Shown: positions 8,820 to 19,017, numbered from the stretch's first letter. The stretch: DNA of 64,000 nucleotides from Prorocentrum cordatum (GCA_963575745.1 CAUYUJ010021673.1:1-64000), one strand, 5' to 3'. Made by a program: numbers and translations. Notes: a model not told the origin generated them from the sequence alone.

Positions 8820-10165
8820 GCGCCAAACAATCCAAATACCGCGACAGTACCAATGCCAGCGCCAGCATCAATGCCTGCGCCTGCAGCGGCGCCTGCGCCT
8901 GCATCAACGTCAGCACCGACGCCAGCAGCGACCGCGCCAGCATCAGCACCATTACCAATGCCTGCGTCTCCGCAGGCACCAACGCCCCCAACGTCAGCAT
9001 CGACGGCAGCAGCGATTGGGCCACAAAGCATCGGTACAAGTTTGAGCCCCCTTTCTGCTCAAGCGCCCACATCAGCACCAACGCCTGCATCAACGTCAGC
9101 ATCGACGCCAGCAGCGACTACGCCAGCATCAGCACCAGCACCGACGACGTCAGCGCTTGCATCGATGACAGCACCGACGCCAGCAACGACTACGCCAGCA
9201 CCAGCACGGTTACCTATGCCAGCGCCTGCGCCGGCACCAACGCCTGCACCAACGTCAGCATCGACGCCAGCAGCGACTACGCCAGCATCAGCGCCAGCAC
9301 CGACGACGTCAGCGCCTGCATCGATGTCAGCACCGACGCCAGCAACGACTACGCCAGCACCAGCACGGTTACCTATGCCAGCGCCTGCGCCGGCACCAAC
9401 GCCTGCACCAACGTCAGCATCGACGCCAGCAGCGACTATGCCAGCATCAGCGCCAGCACCGACGACGTCAGCGCCTGCATCGATGCCAGCACCGACGCCA
9501 GCAACGACTACGCCAGCACCAGCACGGTTACCTATGCCAGCGCCTGCGCCGGCACCAACGCCTGCACCAACGTCAGCATCGACGCCAGCAGCGACTACGC
9601 CAGCATGAGCACCAGCACCGACGACGGCAGCGTTTGCATCGATGACAGCACCGACGCCAGCAACGACTACGCCAGCACAAGCACTGTTACCTATGCCAGC
9701 GCCTGCGCCGGCACCAACGCTTGCACCAACGTCAGCATCGACGCCAGCAGCGACTACGCCAGCAGCAGCACCAGCACCGACGACGGCAGCGTTTGTATCG
9801 ATGACAGCACCGACGCCAGCAACGACTACGCCAGCACCAGCACGGTTACCTATGCCAGCGCCTGCGCCGGCACCAACGCCTGCACCAACGTCAGCATCGA
9901 CGCCCGCAGCGACTACGCCAGCACCAGCGCCGACAGTGCAGCCTGCGTTTGCATCAGCGCCTGCATCGATGTCAGCACCGACGCCAGCAACGACTACGCC
10001 AGCACAGGCACTGTTATCTATGCCAGCGCCTGCGCCAGCACCAACGCCTGCACCAACGTCAGCATCGACGCCCACGGCGACTACGCCAGCACCAGCGCCG
10101 ACAGCGCAGCTTGCGCCTGCATCAGCGCCTGCATCGATGTCAGCACCGACGCCAGCATCGACTAG
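8820..10165 (+). repeat. Pro/Ala/Thr coding minisatellite with 159-bp higher-order unit
   Basis: The DNA is built of short GCACCAACGCC/GCATCGACGCC words organised into a higher unit. The block CCGGCACCAACGCCTGCACC recurs at 9,231, 9,390, 9,549, 9,708 and 9,867, exactly 159 bp (53 codons) apart. In the LINE frame it encodes PAPAPTPAPTSASTPAATTP-like sequence, interrupted by a TGA at 9,606 where other units have TCA. It links the upstream part of ORF2 to the endonuclease and probably served as a flexible spacer. Because the repeat lacks stops, long spurious ORFs exist in other frames and on the minus strand. Confidence 0.9.
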
Positions 10166-10238
10166 GCTGGTGCCCGGGGGCGAGCTCGTCGCGTCTGACG
10201 AGAACCTTACTGGGGCCACATCTTCCAAGCTAGACGTG

Positions 10239-10935
10239 AACCTCCTGCCGCAGGAGGCCATCAAAATCCGCATCGGCACCATCAACCTCGCCAGCTGGTG
10301 GCGCCACCGGGATGCTGCACTGAGTGCGGCCACGGAGCTGGGCGTCGACATTCTTGCGTGCCAGGAGTCCCGCATCAACGAGTACCAGATGGCCTCCCAG
10401 ATCGCCGAGTGTACCAAATCTGGTTGGCACATGCTCCCGGGTACTGTGTCGGGCTGCCCTGGGCAGGCCAGCCGGGGGATCCCTGCAGGGGGAGGTACAG
10501 TCGTCCTTACTTTAACATGTGGCGCCCTGCCTGGCGCGCAGGCGCTCGCTTCCCTGGAGGCGACGCTTCTGTCTACACCGTGCACCGCAACGACACGTTC
10601 TTCTGGCTCGTCAACCTGCGCCGCCGGAGCACTGCGGACATGGACGCCACAGATGACTTCAAGACATGGTTGTTGGAACAAGCCGCAGCCGTACCAGCCT
10701 GCGACACTGTTGTTTTCGCTGGCGACTGGAATGTTGAGGCCGACTCGCCTTTCAGCGTCGAGTTCGACACGACTCTCAATTTTCGCTTCTTGGTTCCTCC
10801 GGAGGCCACTCGATGGACAGGGCCCCGGATCGAGGCCATCGACTACTTCGCTATCCGTGCAGATTGGGCGCCTCTCGCATCCTCGGTGTTCTGTGCGTCA
10901 CATCACATTTCGGATCATAAGCTCGCATTGCTGGA
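10239..10935 (+). pseudogene. LINE AP-type endonuclease domain (one frameshift)
   Basis: The frame from the minisatellite enters IKIRIGTINLASWW and then LGVDILACQES, the APE signature with catalytic Glu. After a frameshift at about 10,500 the next frame holds VVFAGDWNVEADSPF (the GDxN motif) and SHHISDHKLALL (the SDH motif). A region around RIEAIDYFAI lies between. These are the conserved elements of the exonuclease/endonuclease/phosphatase fold that nicks the target DNA in LINEs. All key residues are present; only the frame is broken. Confidence 0.85.
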
Positions 10936-11820
10936 CATGCCCATGCTCGTGGACAAGTTCCTCAGCACAGGTGACAGGCAGCCCTACCATTGGGCCAAGC
11001 TACGCCGGTACCTACGACCGGACACTTTCAAGAATGATGAAGTGAAAATGGCGGCTTGGCTGGATACGGCGGAGCTGTTCTGGAATGACAATATGGGGAA
11101 TTATGACAGACATACTGGGATGGAGGAGTATGGCGACATGGACTCATGGTGGCAGGCGTGGTCAGAGGCATCTGAGGCCTGCTTGCAGCACATGCTCGTC
11201 CTCAACCCCCCGACCACTATGCCGAAAGGCGACTGGAAACACAAATGCCGAGTGATAGAAAAACCTGAACTTGGGGGCGGCCCTGCATCCAAGACTAGCT
11301 GCGTTGAGGACCGGCTCCGACGCTTCATCCAGGTCGCCCGGGGGCTTGGCCTGAAGTGGCAGCGGGGCCTCGCCACTGAAGCAGGCATGCTTGCCAGTGG
11401 CCCTGGGCTGACCGGCGCCCGCAAGCAGAAACTCGACCAGGCGCATCAGCGTCTCCAGCGCGAATTGGATGTCTCCCGGATGGAGAGGATCTCGGCATGG
11501 AAGCGCCGCGTGAAGATCGACCCCGGCGGCTCTGCTGTATACAAGTGGATCCGAGGAGCACAGTGGCGGCCAACGGACGCAGCGGTCAGAATCAAGGATG
11601 AGCTTTTCACTGGCGCTGGGGCTGCACATGCCGCCCGTGAACACTACCAGCAGCATTATCAGGCCTGTGGGAATGGCAACAGGATCAACGACTTCATGCA
11701 CGAGTTCTGGGAGGAGCTCGACACCTTCAAGAGCAGGATCGCCGCCAGGGTCCAGGCGGAGAGCGCATGGACGGAGCCGACTGGGGTTCCGGATCGTCTC
11801 CCACTATTTGGGGTCAATGA
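10936..11820 (+). pseudogene. LINE linker between endonuclease and reverse transcriptase
   Basis: This continues in the same frame as the second half of the endonuclease. It is Trp-rich (for example WWQAWSEASEACLQHM near 11,150) and then strongly charged and helical (KLDQAHQRLQRELDVSRMER near 11,430). This is typical of the linker before the RT domain in LINEs. No separate enzymatic motif is recognised. Confidence 0.7.
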
Positions 11821-12700
11821 GCTCAGGCGCGCCCTCAAGCCCATGAGGGGCAAGGCTTGCGGCGTTGACGGCTGGTCTGCCGATGAGGCCCTTCTGCTGC
11901 CGGACTCGGCCCTCGAATCTCTCATCAATTGTTTTGCTGAGATCGAAGAGGGCGCCCGACCGCCGACCGACTGGTTTGAAGTGGCGCCAAATCCATATCC
12001 CGAGGGGCAGCGGACGCGGCTCCCCAGAGGTCGCCAGGCTCCGCCCCATCAGCATCGCCTGCGTTTGGTGGAGGGCTTGGGCCAGATTCCGCACCGGGCA
12101 GATTGCGGAGCTCTTGAAACCCATGTGGCCGGCAGGGCAGGCCGGCGGCATCCCAGGAGTCACGATTGAACATATCATCGAGCCTCTACTCTCGAGTATT
12201 GACGAGACCCGTAGCAATTTTTTAATGGCAGCAATGCGGCCCGGACGCAGAGCACCTCACTGTTCCAGGTCATGCTGAGCTCCACGTGGCTTTGTGGGAC
12301 TTCGAGTCTGCGTTTGATCGCGTCGACGCCATGCTCACGACTGACATATTCGAGTACCTTGGGGTGCCTCTTCACGTTTTACGTGCTATCCGAGCCTTTT
12401 GGACAGACCAGTACAAATACATAAGGTTGGCACGTACGTCGACCCACAATTCGTCCATGTATCAAGGAGCCTTGCCCAGGGGGGCCCTTTGAGCATGCTC
12501 GCCATGGCTGTGTTGTTAGCACTGCCGCATCATCGTGCGCAGAGGCATGCGCCGTCGGCCACGAGCGCGCTCTACGCAGACGACCGGGCCACCATCACCA
12601 GAGATGTTCGTACCATGCAGGTTGTTCAGCAGGTGTGGCAAGTTTTCGAATCTTTGACAGCTATGTGCACAAACCCCTAAAAGACACAGACCATCGACTT
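11820..12700 (+). pseudogene. LINE reverse transcriptase (several frameshifts)
   Basis: RT motifs appear in order but in different frames: LRRALKPMRGKACGVDGWS near 11,825, then RPISIACVWW near 12,035. WDFESAFDRVDAML (first catalytic Asp) is near 12,295, and QGGPLSMLAMAVLL near 12,475. LYADD at 12,570-12,584 holds the catalytic YADD. At least three frame changes lie between them, and a TAA at about 12,678 closes the last frame. RT copies element RNA into DNA at the nicked target. This copy cannot be translated as one protein. Confidence 0.88.
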
Positions 12701-13810
12701 GTTCCCAGGTGCCCGCAAGCGCCCCTCCGAGGAGATGAAGGTGCTTGGGATCAAGTTGACCCTCCACGGCAAGCCCAGCACTGAGGACGAGGCCCCTGCG
12801 GTCCGGATCCTTCAGCAGCGATGCCGGCGCATTCGTTCACTACCATTCCCGTGGTGGCAGAAAAGAAGATTGATGCCCTGTGCTTACGCCCGGCTGCTCT
12901 GGGTAGCTGAGCGGTCGCCTCCAGGTAAGATCAAGATCCAGAAGTGGCAGTCCTACATCGACCACGCCGTCCTCGGAGGCAGGTGGCGCTCGGGTTGTCT
13001 TCATCTCAGACATTTGCTGGTCACAGGGCACTCTTGCTGCATGCTCTACATAATTATTTCGCGTCTGTGGGTGATCTGGCGGGCCCGGTGCAAACGGCAG
13101 GGAGCAGTTGCAATCGACTGCCTTGCCGAGGTCGCGGAGGCGCCTGTCCCGACAGCAGCGCGTCGTCTCACGCGCCACCGTGGCCCCACCGCGATGCTCA
13201 ACGACTTGATGAACCAGTTGTCTCTCAGCTTCTGCGAGCACAGCAATCCAAAGGGCTGGCACGGCTGGCTGGGAGACGATCCAATCAGTATTTGTCCAAC
13301 ATTCTCCACCAAGGTGGCGCAGCATCTGGTGCGGCTTGCACTTCGGCGTTCGTGGTGGGACGCAAGGACTCGCTGCTGGCCGCGTCCGCGCGGGTCAGCT
13401 TCGCCCCGCAGTCCCTGGCGCTGCTTCACGATCTAATCAAGAACGATCTTGGGAGTCATGCGATGGCTGTTCTCACGGGTGCTGTTTGGAGCACTGCCAA
13501 GTATGACAAGATCCTCAACGGGGCTGTTGCTCCTCGTTGTCACAGGTGTGGAGGCGAAGTCAGCCGCTGGAAGCATGAGGCGTGGCACTGCCCCGCACTC
13601 TCGTGCTTCCGCGTCGGCATGGTGACGCCGCCTTCTGCATGTGAAAGAAGGACAGGGTGGCCCTCCTGGCTGCCCCAAAACTACAAGGAACAATGGAAAC
13701 ACAAACTGATATTCCTTGCCATGATCAGGCGACATGTGTTGAGAGAGCGCTGGGGCGATCCCAACTCGCAGTCCGACTCAGCAGCTCCTCCTCCACGAGC
13801 CCCACCTTAA
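12701..13810 (+). pseudogene. LINE C-terminal region with zinc knuckle
   Basis: After the RT core a frame has EEMKVLGIKLTLHG near 12,735, the usual post-YADD strand. The region to 13,430 changes frame more than once. The final frame, to the TAA at about 13,808, contains CHRCGGEVSRWKHEAWHC near 13,540, a CCHC-type knuckle typical of LINE ORF2 C-termini. A Lys/Trp-rich tail and Ser/Pro end follow. The 175 bp from here to GAPDH hold an open stretch in frame with GAPDH but no poly-A tail. Confidence 0.7.
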
Positions 13811-13985
13811 ATACTTCGACCAGCGAGCAGCGCATGCCCAAGCTTAAGCCATGTCCTCGAGGATGACCCAGGCAGGCAGTACTTCCAGTACATACCCGTC
13901 CGGGACAACAACTACCACTATCTTCACCCCTCCGGGGGTGATGGTCCCCTCGGGACCTGCCTAGGCATCTGCCTGGGTTCGTGCA

Positions 13986-14005
13986 GCGCGCACGCGGAGC
14001 ATCTC
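13986..14005 (+). repeat. Right copy of 20-bp direct repeat bracketing the insertion
   Basis: This matches 4,331-4,350 at 17 of 20 positions; the three differences are all transitions. It lies directly after CAG at 13,983-13,985, so an AG acceptor is available, but the left side has no GT at the matching place. Confidence 0.7.
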
Positions 14006-14866
14006 GCGTACCAGATGAAGTACGACTCGATCCACGGCATGTACGACGGAACGGTCGAGGTCGACGGGGGCTCCTCGGTGATCGACGGCCACAAGGTGGC
14101 ACTGTCGCACACCCGTGATCCGACAGAGATCCCCTTCAAGGAGCACGGTGCGGACTACGTCCGCGAGTCCACCGGCGTGTTCCTGGCGGATGAGAAGATC
14201 CAGCCGCGCCTCAAGGCGGGCGCGAAGAAGGTCGTGTTCTCGGCCCCGGCTAAGGACGGCAGCCACACCATAGTGATGGGCGTGCGCCAGGACGCCTACA
14301 AGAGTGACATGGACTGCGTCTCGGGCACTTCGTGCACCACCAACGGCCTCGCCCCCACGGTGAAGGCTGTCAACGACGCTTTCGGCATCAAGCGGGGCCT
14401 GATGACCACCATCCACGCCATGACCGCGGCTCAGCCAACCGTGGACGGGGCGTCGAAGAAGGACTGGCATGGTGGGCGCGCGGCGTCGGGCAACATCACC
14501 CCGTCCTCGACGGGGGCGGCCATGGCGGTGGCCAGGGTCGTGCCAGAGGTGGCCGGCAAGCTCGCCGGCATGGCTGTCCGCGTGCCCACCATCGACGCGG
14601 CGGTCGTGGACCTCCCTTGCGAGCTGGGGAAGGCGATGACCTACGAGGAGCTCTGCGCCGAGATCAAGAGGCGTTCGGAGGGCGACATGAAGGGTTTCCT
14701 GGGCTACTGCGACGTGGCACTCGTGTCCACCGACTTCGAGACGTGCCCCGTCTCCAGCGCGTTCGATTTCAAGGCGGGCATCATGCTGGACCGCACGTTC
14801 GTGAAGCTCGTGGCTTGGTACGACAACGAGTGGGGCTACTCGTGCCGCGTCGTTGACCTGATCAAG
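13986..14866 (+). CDS. GAPDH: GAPDH, main exon (catalytic and C-terminal part)
   Basis: The translation AHAEHLAYQMKYDSIHG through YDNEWGYSCRVVDLIK covers about 294 residues. With the 5' part this totals about 331, the usual GAPDH length. The active-site motif is SGTSCTTNGLAP with nucleophile Cys at 14,333-14,335 and Gly replacing the second family Cys. The catalytic His is in TTIHAMT (14,414-14,416). ASGNITPSSTGAA and WYDNEWGYS are also present. No stop or frameshift occurs in this part, and the frame stays open after DLIK instead of ending a few residues later. The divergence starts at 14,867 where spacer repeat begins, so the last residues may lie in another exon or be lost. It is functional only if the 9.6-kb insertion is spliced out. 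Confidence 0.93.
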
Positions 14867-14916
14867 CCACAGTGGCACCGCCGACCGTCGACGAAAGAGT
14901 GGCGCGGCGCCCCCTC

Positions 14917-15137
14917 CCGCTCCTCCTCGTATTCACTGGATTGCGCGGCTTTCGGCTGCGACCCCCCCTCCTCCTCCTCCCCCTCCTTGCTCAGTCGGCG
15001 TTCCGCGTCGCTCGGATTCCCCCCGGCGCTGCCCACCTGGCACTGCGGCTCTCGGCTGCGCCCCCACACGGAGTCTGATGCCGAGGGGCCGCACGGGCCT
15101 CGAAGGCACCCTGATGGCCCCCTGGCAAGACTCGGGG
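14917..15137. repeat. GAPDH array spacer, downstream copy
   Basis: Counterpart of 3,941-4,165. It starts CCCGCTCCTCCTCGTATTC and ends TGGCAAGACTCGGGG, with short length differences in C-runs and scattered substitutions. It shows that the same intergenic sequence follows GAPDH as precedes it. Confidence 0.75.
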
Positions 15138-15660
15138 TTCTTTCTGATGGCTGGGGCCGCCAAGGAGTGCATCGGTCAGAGAAGGCCCGCGATGGTCTGG
15201 CCCTGCTGGCGCGGTGTTCCCCCCACAGTCTCCAGGCCCTCCACAGGGCACAGTGGGGCGACCACGATTTCCCCCCTACCGAGGCTCCTCTGGAGCACTC
15301 GGGCATCCTTGGCACCTGGAGGCTCACTGGCAGGGCTCCGAGGTGCGGTCGGGTGGCGCGGCTGCCATGTGTGGTTTCGGACAACCCGGGTCTGCTGCAG
15401 TCCGCCCCCGCCGGTGCGACTCCTCCAGCCCCTGGTGCGGGCGCGGTTCGTCCGCGTGGTCTGGGAGTGGTTCTCGGCGCTTCTGGCGCTGGGCTACGGC
15501 ATGGCGCAGCCTGGCGCGCCACCCCGCCCCGGCACCACTTGGGGCCGGACATGAGGAAGAGCGCTGTCCCGACAAGTGGTTCACCCTTTGGCCGGTTGCC
15601 GTTGTTTCCCCATCAGGTCCGCCCCTGCCACCCCGGTTGACGCTCGCATCTTTGTGCCCC
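15138..15660. other. GAPDH downstream sequence, no gene recognised
   Basis: GC-rich DNA with a short fragment matching the upstream repeats (CTCCACAGGGCACAGTGG near 15,240). Long open frames continue through it on both strands but have no protein-like features, so they are attributed to composition. Confidence 0.5.
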
Positions 15661-15670
15661 CGTCCTCGTG

Positions 15671-15907
15671 ATGGATAAGCTGCCCGCGCTGTGCACCGAC
15701 GACTGGGTTGTCCCGCTTCTCACGGCGGGCGCCGCCATCGAGCTCTTGCTACTGCGCAAGTGGTATATCCTTTGGCAGTGCTTCTCGGCCCCCCCGCGGG
15801 GTGGTCCGTGGTGCTCGACCATGCTTGCAGCTGTAGCCCCCCGGCCTTCAGAGTCAGGCAGTTGCAGGTTGTGGGCTCCGAGACAGGAGCGACGTCTCCA
15901 TGCATAG
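15671..15907 (+). CDS. Small ORF, N-terminal part protein-like
   Basis: An ATG at 15,671 opens 78 codons beginning MDKLPALCTDDWVVPLLTAG and continuing with an apolar helix (AAIELLLLRKWYILW). It then turns into Pro/Arg-rich sequence. It could be a short N-terminal exon of a membrane-associated protein, with the 5' splice site somewhere after codon 40. No family is recognised. A similar GTGATGGA context starts another short ORF at 16,037. Confidence 0.3.
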   Translation: MDKLPALCTDDWVVPLLTAGAAIELLLLRKWYILWQCFSAPPRGGPWCSTMLAAVAPRPSESGSCRLWAPRQERRLHA

Positions 15908-16036
15908 GTTGTTCGCTTATGCCCGACTACTCCCAGGAGTCCATGTGAGAAAGGCGTTCCTCGGTTCCCCCCCTCTTCTGTCCGCGCGTGCTTTCGCGCC
16001 CGCCGCCTTTCCTCGCTCCTTCGCCTTCTCGTCGTG

Positions 16037-16201
16037 ATGGACGGCGCGGCCTCACTGGCCCTCCGTGCTGCCACGGCGCAGCGTGACCCACGCCAGTACG
16101 CGCTGGTCAGTACGGTTCGAGCTGGCGCCACTGTGCGACTCCTCCTCCGTCTGTTTCCTTCCGATGCCTGCGCCCCCGCTCCTGGGTCGCCCGCATCTTA
16201 A
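16037..16201 (+). CDS. 54-codon ORF, unrecognised
   Basis: ATG at 16,037 and TAA at 16,199 enclose a 54-residue frame beginning MDGAASLALRAATAQRDPRQ with a central basic apolar stretch (VRLLLRLFP). It is too short to judge. It is recorded because its start context resembles the ORF at 15,671, which may mean an old duplication. Confidence 0.2.
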   Translation: MDGAASLALRAATAQRDPRQYALVSTVRAGATVRLLLRLFPSDACAPAPGSPAS

Positions 16202-16439
16202 TGGGGGGCATTTTTTCTCCCTGGCACGTGCACTTGTTGCGTCGGCCTATGCGCCGTCGTAGCCAATTATCTCGCCCTGTGCCCCAGCCGAGACCGCCCC
16301 GCTTCCTGGATCTGTCCTTGGAGCCGTCAATCAAAAAAGTAGCCCCACCAGCTTTGACAGGCCCGTGGCCCGGATCTCTCAGCTCGGCGACTGCGAATTC
16401 GCGTCCGCCCGCGACCAAAAAAGTATCCCCACCAGCCCG

Positions 16440-17160
16440 ACCATGATTGATTGCCAGTTTTCTTGAGGCCTCTTTGAGGCTATCTTGAGCCATGCTCGGC
16501 TAGAGGCTGTCGGAGGTTATCTTGAACCATGCCCGGCTATCTTTGGCAATGTTGAGGCTGCCTTGAGGCCTCTTGAAGGGCTGTCGGAGGCTATATTGAG
16601 CCATGCTTGGCAATCTCAGGCCATTTTGAAGGCAATCTTGGGCTATCTGGGGCTCCCTTGGAGTCATCTTGGGCCAAAAAGGACGGGGTGGAGGGTCTTT
16701 GGGAGAGGCTGGGAGGCCTCTTGGGGCCATCTTGGGCCCCATGGCTCAAACAGAGGGGCGCCTCAACGGATCCCCCCGTCGGAGGCTCTCAAACAGCGTC
16801 TTGGGGCCGTTTTGGAGCGTTCTTGGGCGCCTCTTGGGCGATTTTGGGGCCGTCTTCAGCCTTTTTGGGCCCCTCTTGGGGCCCTTTTGGGCCATCATGG
16901 TGCCATCTTGACGCTTCCAAAGCCCATCGGAAGCGAAAAGGCGAGAATACCAAAAACATTCATTTTCACCAAGCTTTTGAAAAGGTTTTGGCATCTTGGA
17001 GGGCGCCGTGGAGGGCTCGAAGGGCACTTGGATCCATCGTGGGGCTGTCTTGGGGCCTCTTGGGGGTATGTCGGATGCTGACTTGACCCATTTTGAAGTA
17101 TCATGGGCCATCTTGGAGGCCATCATGCAACTTTGAACGCCTCTTGGAGCAATCTTGGGC
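16440..17160. repeat. Degenerate CTTGGGGCC-type minisatellite
   Basis: Words such as TCTTGGGCCATC, CTCTTGGGG and CTTGAGGC recur every 10-14 bp for about 700 bp, more degenerate at the left. Related minisatellites lie at 21,590-21,740 and 45,520-45,850. Several frames on both strands stay open because the repeat lacks stops. A unique stretch (about 16,930-16,990) interrupts it. Confidence 0.8.
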
Positions 17161-17293
17161 CATCTGGGACGCTCTAGCGCCTCGCGGCGCGCCCCGTCCA
17201 GGCCCAGGGGAGGGGGCAGGGGGAGGGGGTTCAGTGGAAGAGAGAAGAAACAACGCGTTATACCACCTAAGCCCAGAGGGCTGGTGGGATTCA

Positions 17294-17381
17294 GAGGTCC
17301 GCGCGGACTCCTCGGAGCGGAGCAGGACCCCCTTGGCGGCGCCTCCGTCGCCGATCCGAGGAATTTGCGCGTACCTCCGAG
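17294..17381. repeat. Fold-back element, GGTCCGCGCGGA family, short copy
   Basis: The left arm AGGTCCGCGCGGACTCCTCGG is mirrored by GATCCGAGGAATTTGCGCGTACCTCC at the right. It is followed by TTTATGTCATTGTTGGTCCCC, a trailer shared with the copies at 33,047 and 34,936. It is about 85 bp, shorter than those copies. Confidence 0.65.
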
Positions 17382-18180
17382 TTTCGCTGTTTATGTCATT
17401 GTTGGTCCCCTAGAAGAGGGCCCCCAGGAAAAGGAGGTAGGAGAAGGCGAGGAGAAGCAGGAAGAGGAGCGGAGGAGCAGAGGAGGAGGGCGGCGAGGTT
17501 GAGGATCAGGGGCAACGCCAGTGGGGGATAGGCTGAAGCCCCCAAGCGCCCGCTGCCCGCCGACAGGAGCCCGGCAGCCCACCGTGCCCAGGACCGTGCG
17601 GTGCCGCTAACGAGGGCCTATCTCCGATCTGTCGGCGATGCATCGCCGATTCCAGGTCGATGTGTCCGCTCCTGCGCCAGTCCATCCCTCTTGTCCCCCG
17701 TCGGACGAAGGGGGGATCTACCAAACTCGGGGAGAGCGCGCCAGAGGTTTCTCCTCGCGATCGCCCGAGCTCCGCTTCTGCCCCCCGGGGCCGTCAGGAA
17801 TCGGTCTGGGCGGATAGAGAGAGAGAGAGAGAGAGAAAGAGCTGGTCAGCACGGACTCCTGGAGGTAGCCAGGGGACTATTTGGATCGGATGTCGAGGGG
17901 GATGGAGGAGCGAGAGCGGTCTTTGCCATCGACGATTGCCCGGTTACCGTATGCTTTTTCTCACACTGCCGTTCGTAATCTGACCACGTGTCGTATTTGT
18001 CCTCCCTTCCAGAAGGGGGGCAGCTAGACACCACCCCTGGTCACCAACATCTCGGGCAAGGGCCGTCCTGGGCCCCGGCATGGTGCAGAGAGACCCGCAG
18101 TCGAGGCCAGGATGTCTTGCACCCCATGTCAGGGCCCAGGACGCTGCTGCTGCTGCTGATCTTCCTCCCCGTCGTCGACA
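17382..18180. other. Non-coding stretch with a dispersed repeat and a GA run
   Basis: At 17,545-17,720 lies sequence related to 53,065-53,240, including the 16-bp palindrome CGGCGATGCATCGCCG at 17,633-17,648. A GAGA run lies at 17,817-17,838. No convincing gene is seen in the rest. Confidence 0.5.
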
Positions 18181-18189
18181 TGTCATCCC

Positions 18190-18222
18190 CCCTTCTCCTT
18201 CTCCGCCTCCTCCTCCTCCTCC

Positions 18223-18254
<32 letters not shown>

Positions 18255-18370
18255 ATCCTCCAGGAAGAGGAGTCGGAGGAGGAAGAGGAGGATGGGAGGA
18301 GGAGGAGGAGGAGAGGAGGAGGAGGAGGAGGAGGAGGAGGAGGAGGAGGAGGAGGAGGAGGTGTGGGGAG
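18190..18370. repeat. CTC array facing GGA array (long imperfect inverted repeat)
   Basis: About 75 bp of CTC/TCC triplets turn at about 18,264 into GGA/GAG triplets of similar length. The two halves can pair as a long hairpin centred on CCTCCAGGAAGAGG. Frames through it give poly-Leu, poly-Ser, poly-Arg or poly-Glu, which are artefacts. Confidence 0.8.
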
Positions 18371-18472
18371 GTGGAGGCGAGGAGGTGTGGGGAGGTGGAT
18401 GCCGATGCATCTGCGCAGCTGCCGCTTCCAAACCTTTTCGGATCCGCGCACAGGACCGTCGCCCGCCGGACC

Positions 18473-18720
18473 GGCCAAGAGGACGAGGTACATCACCGCC
18501 ACCGCCGCGCAGCGGCTCGGGGGCACGCCCGGCTGCGCAGCGTGCGCCCACGGGTGCCGAGGGCCTGCGCACGTGGCCCATTCCGCCGAGTGCCGGGCCA
18601 GGTTCGCAGCGCTGCTGGACGCCGAGGACCTGCACGTCGTCCCGGAGACGCCTCCGCCCTCGCGGGCGGCAGCAGCAGGATCGCCCCCCCGCAGCTCATG
18701 CGCATGCCGCGGCAGGTAGG
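18473..18720 (+). pseudogene. Copia-like polyprotein fragment (post-integrase linker)
   Basis: One plus frame reads KRTRYITATAAQRLGGTPGC followed by AACAHGCRGPAHVAHSAECR and ARFAALLDAED. The pattern T-x-G-C-x2-C followed by H-x4-CR-x-R is the short Cys/His linker found between integrase and reverse transcriptase in many protist Ty1/copia polyproteins. Nothing recognisable as integrase or RT flanks it, so it is either a stranded fragment or an exon captured from such an element. The flanks are triplet repeats on the left and a 70-bp tandem repeat on the right. Confidence 0.5.
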
Positions 18721-18802
18721 CGTTGCGTCTCGCAGCAAGGGGGCGCGTCATTCCCCAAGCAGTCCTCGCATGCAGGGGTTATTGCTTCACTTCTATTGAG
18801 GT

Positions 18803-19010
18803 GGGCCTGTCTGTCGGCCTGGTGGCTGGGTTGCCGCCGTCGCCGCCCCGTCGCTGCCGCGTCGCCGCCCGTAACTGGGCCTGTCTGTCGGTCTGGCGGT
18901 TTTGTTGCCGCCGTCGCCGCCTCGCTGCCGCCCGTATCTGGGCCTGTCTGCCGGTCTGGTGGCTATGTTGTTGCTGTCGCTGGCCCGTCGCCACCATCGC
19001 CGCTCGTCGC
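18803..19010. repeat. Three copies of a 64-74-bp tandem repeat
   Basis: Each unit begins GGGCCTGTCTGYCGGYCTGG and continues with GCCGCCGTCGCCGCC-type triplets. Units start at about 18,803, 18,877 and 18,941 and shorten through triplet loss. Confidence 0.75.
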
Positions 19011-19017
19011 CACCGTT

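Larger units (their letters stand above)
4351..13985 (+). mobile_element. Degenerate non-LTR retrotransposon (LINE) splitting GAPDH
   Basis: About 9.6 kb between the two GAPDH parts, in the same orientation as the gene. In order it holds a membrane-protein-like open stretch (4,351-4,840), ORF1-like segments (5,008-7,060), an OTU-like region (7,064-7,600), zinc fingers (7,936-8,500), a stop at 8,765, a Pro/Ala/Thr minisatellite (8,820-10,165), an AP endonuclease (10,239-10,930), reverse transcriptase (11,820-12,700) and a C-terminal zinc knuckle (13,539-13,595). The frame changes many times and at least one in-frame TGA is present, so this copy is dead. No long terminal repeats are seen. Whether the whole 9.6 kb is one element or a LINE nested in another insertion cannot be settled here. 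Confidence 0.85.

Noticed and set aside
9059-10681. 540-codon minus-strand ORF (Ala/Gly/Val/Asp repeats)
   Set aside because: It is the reverse of the LINE's coding minisatellite. Repeat units lack stops in several frames; no protein features.
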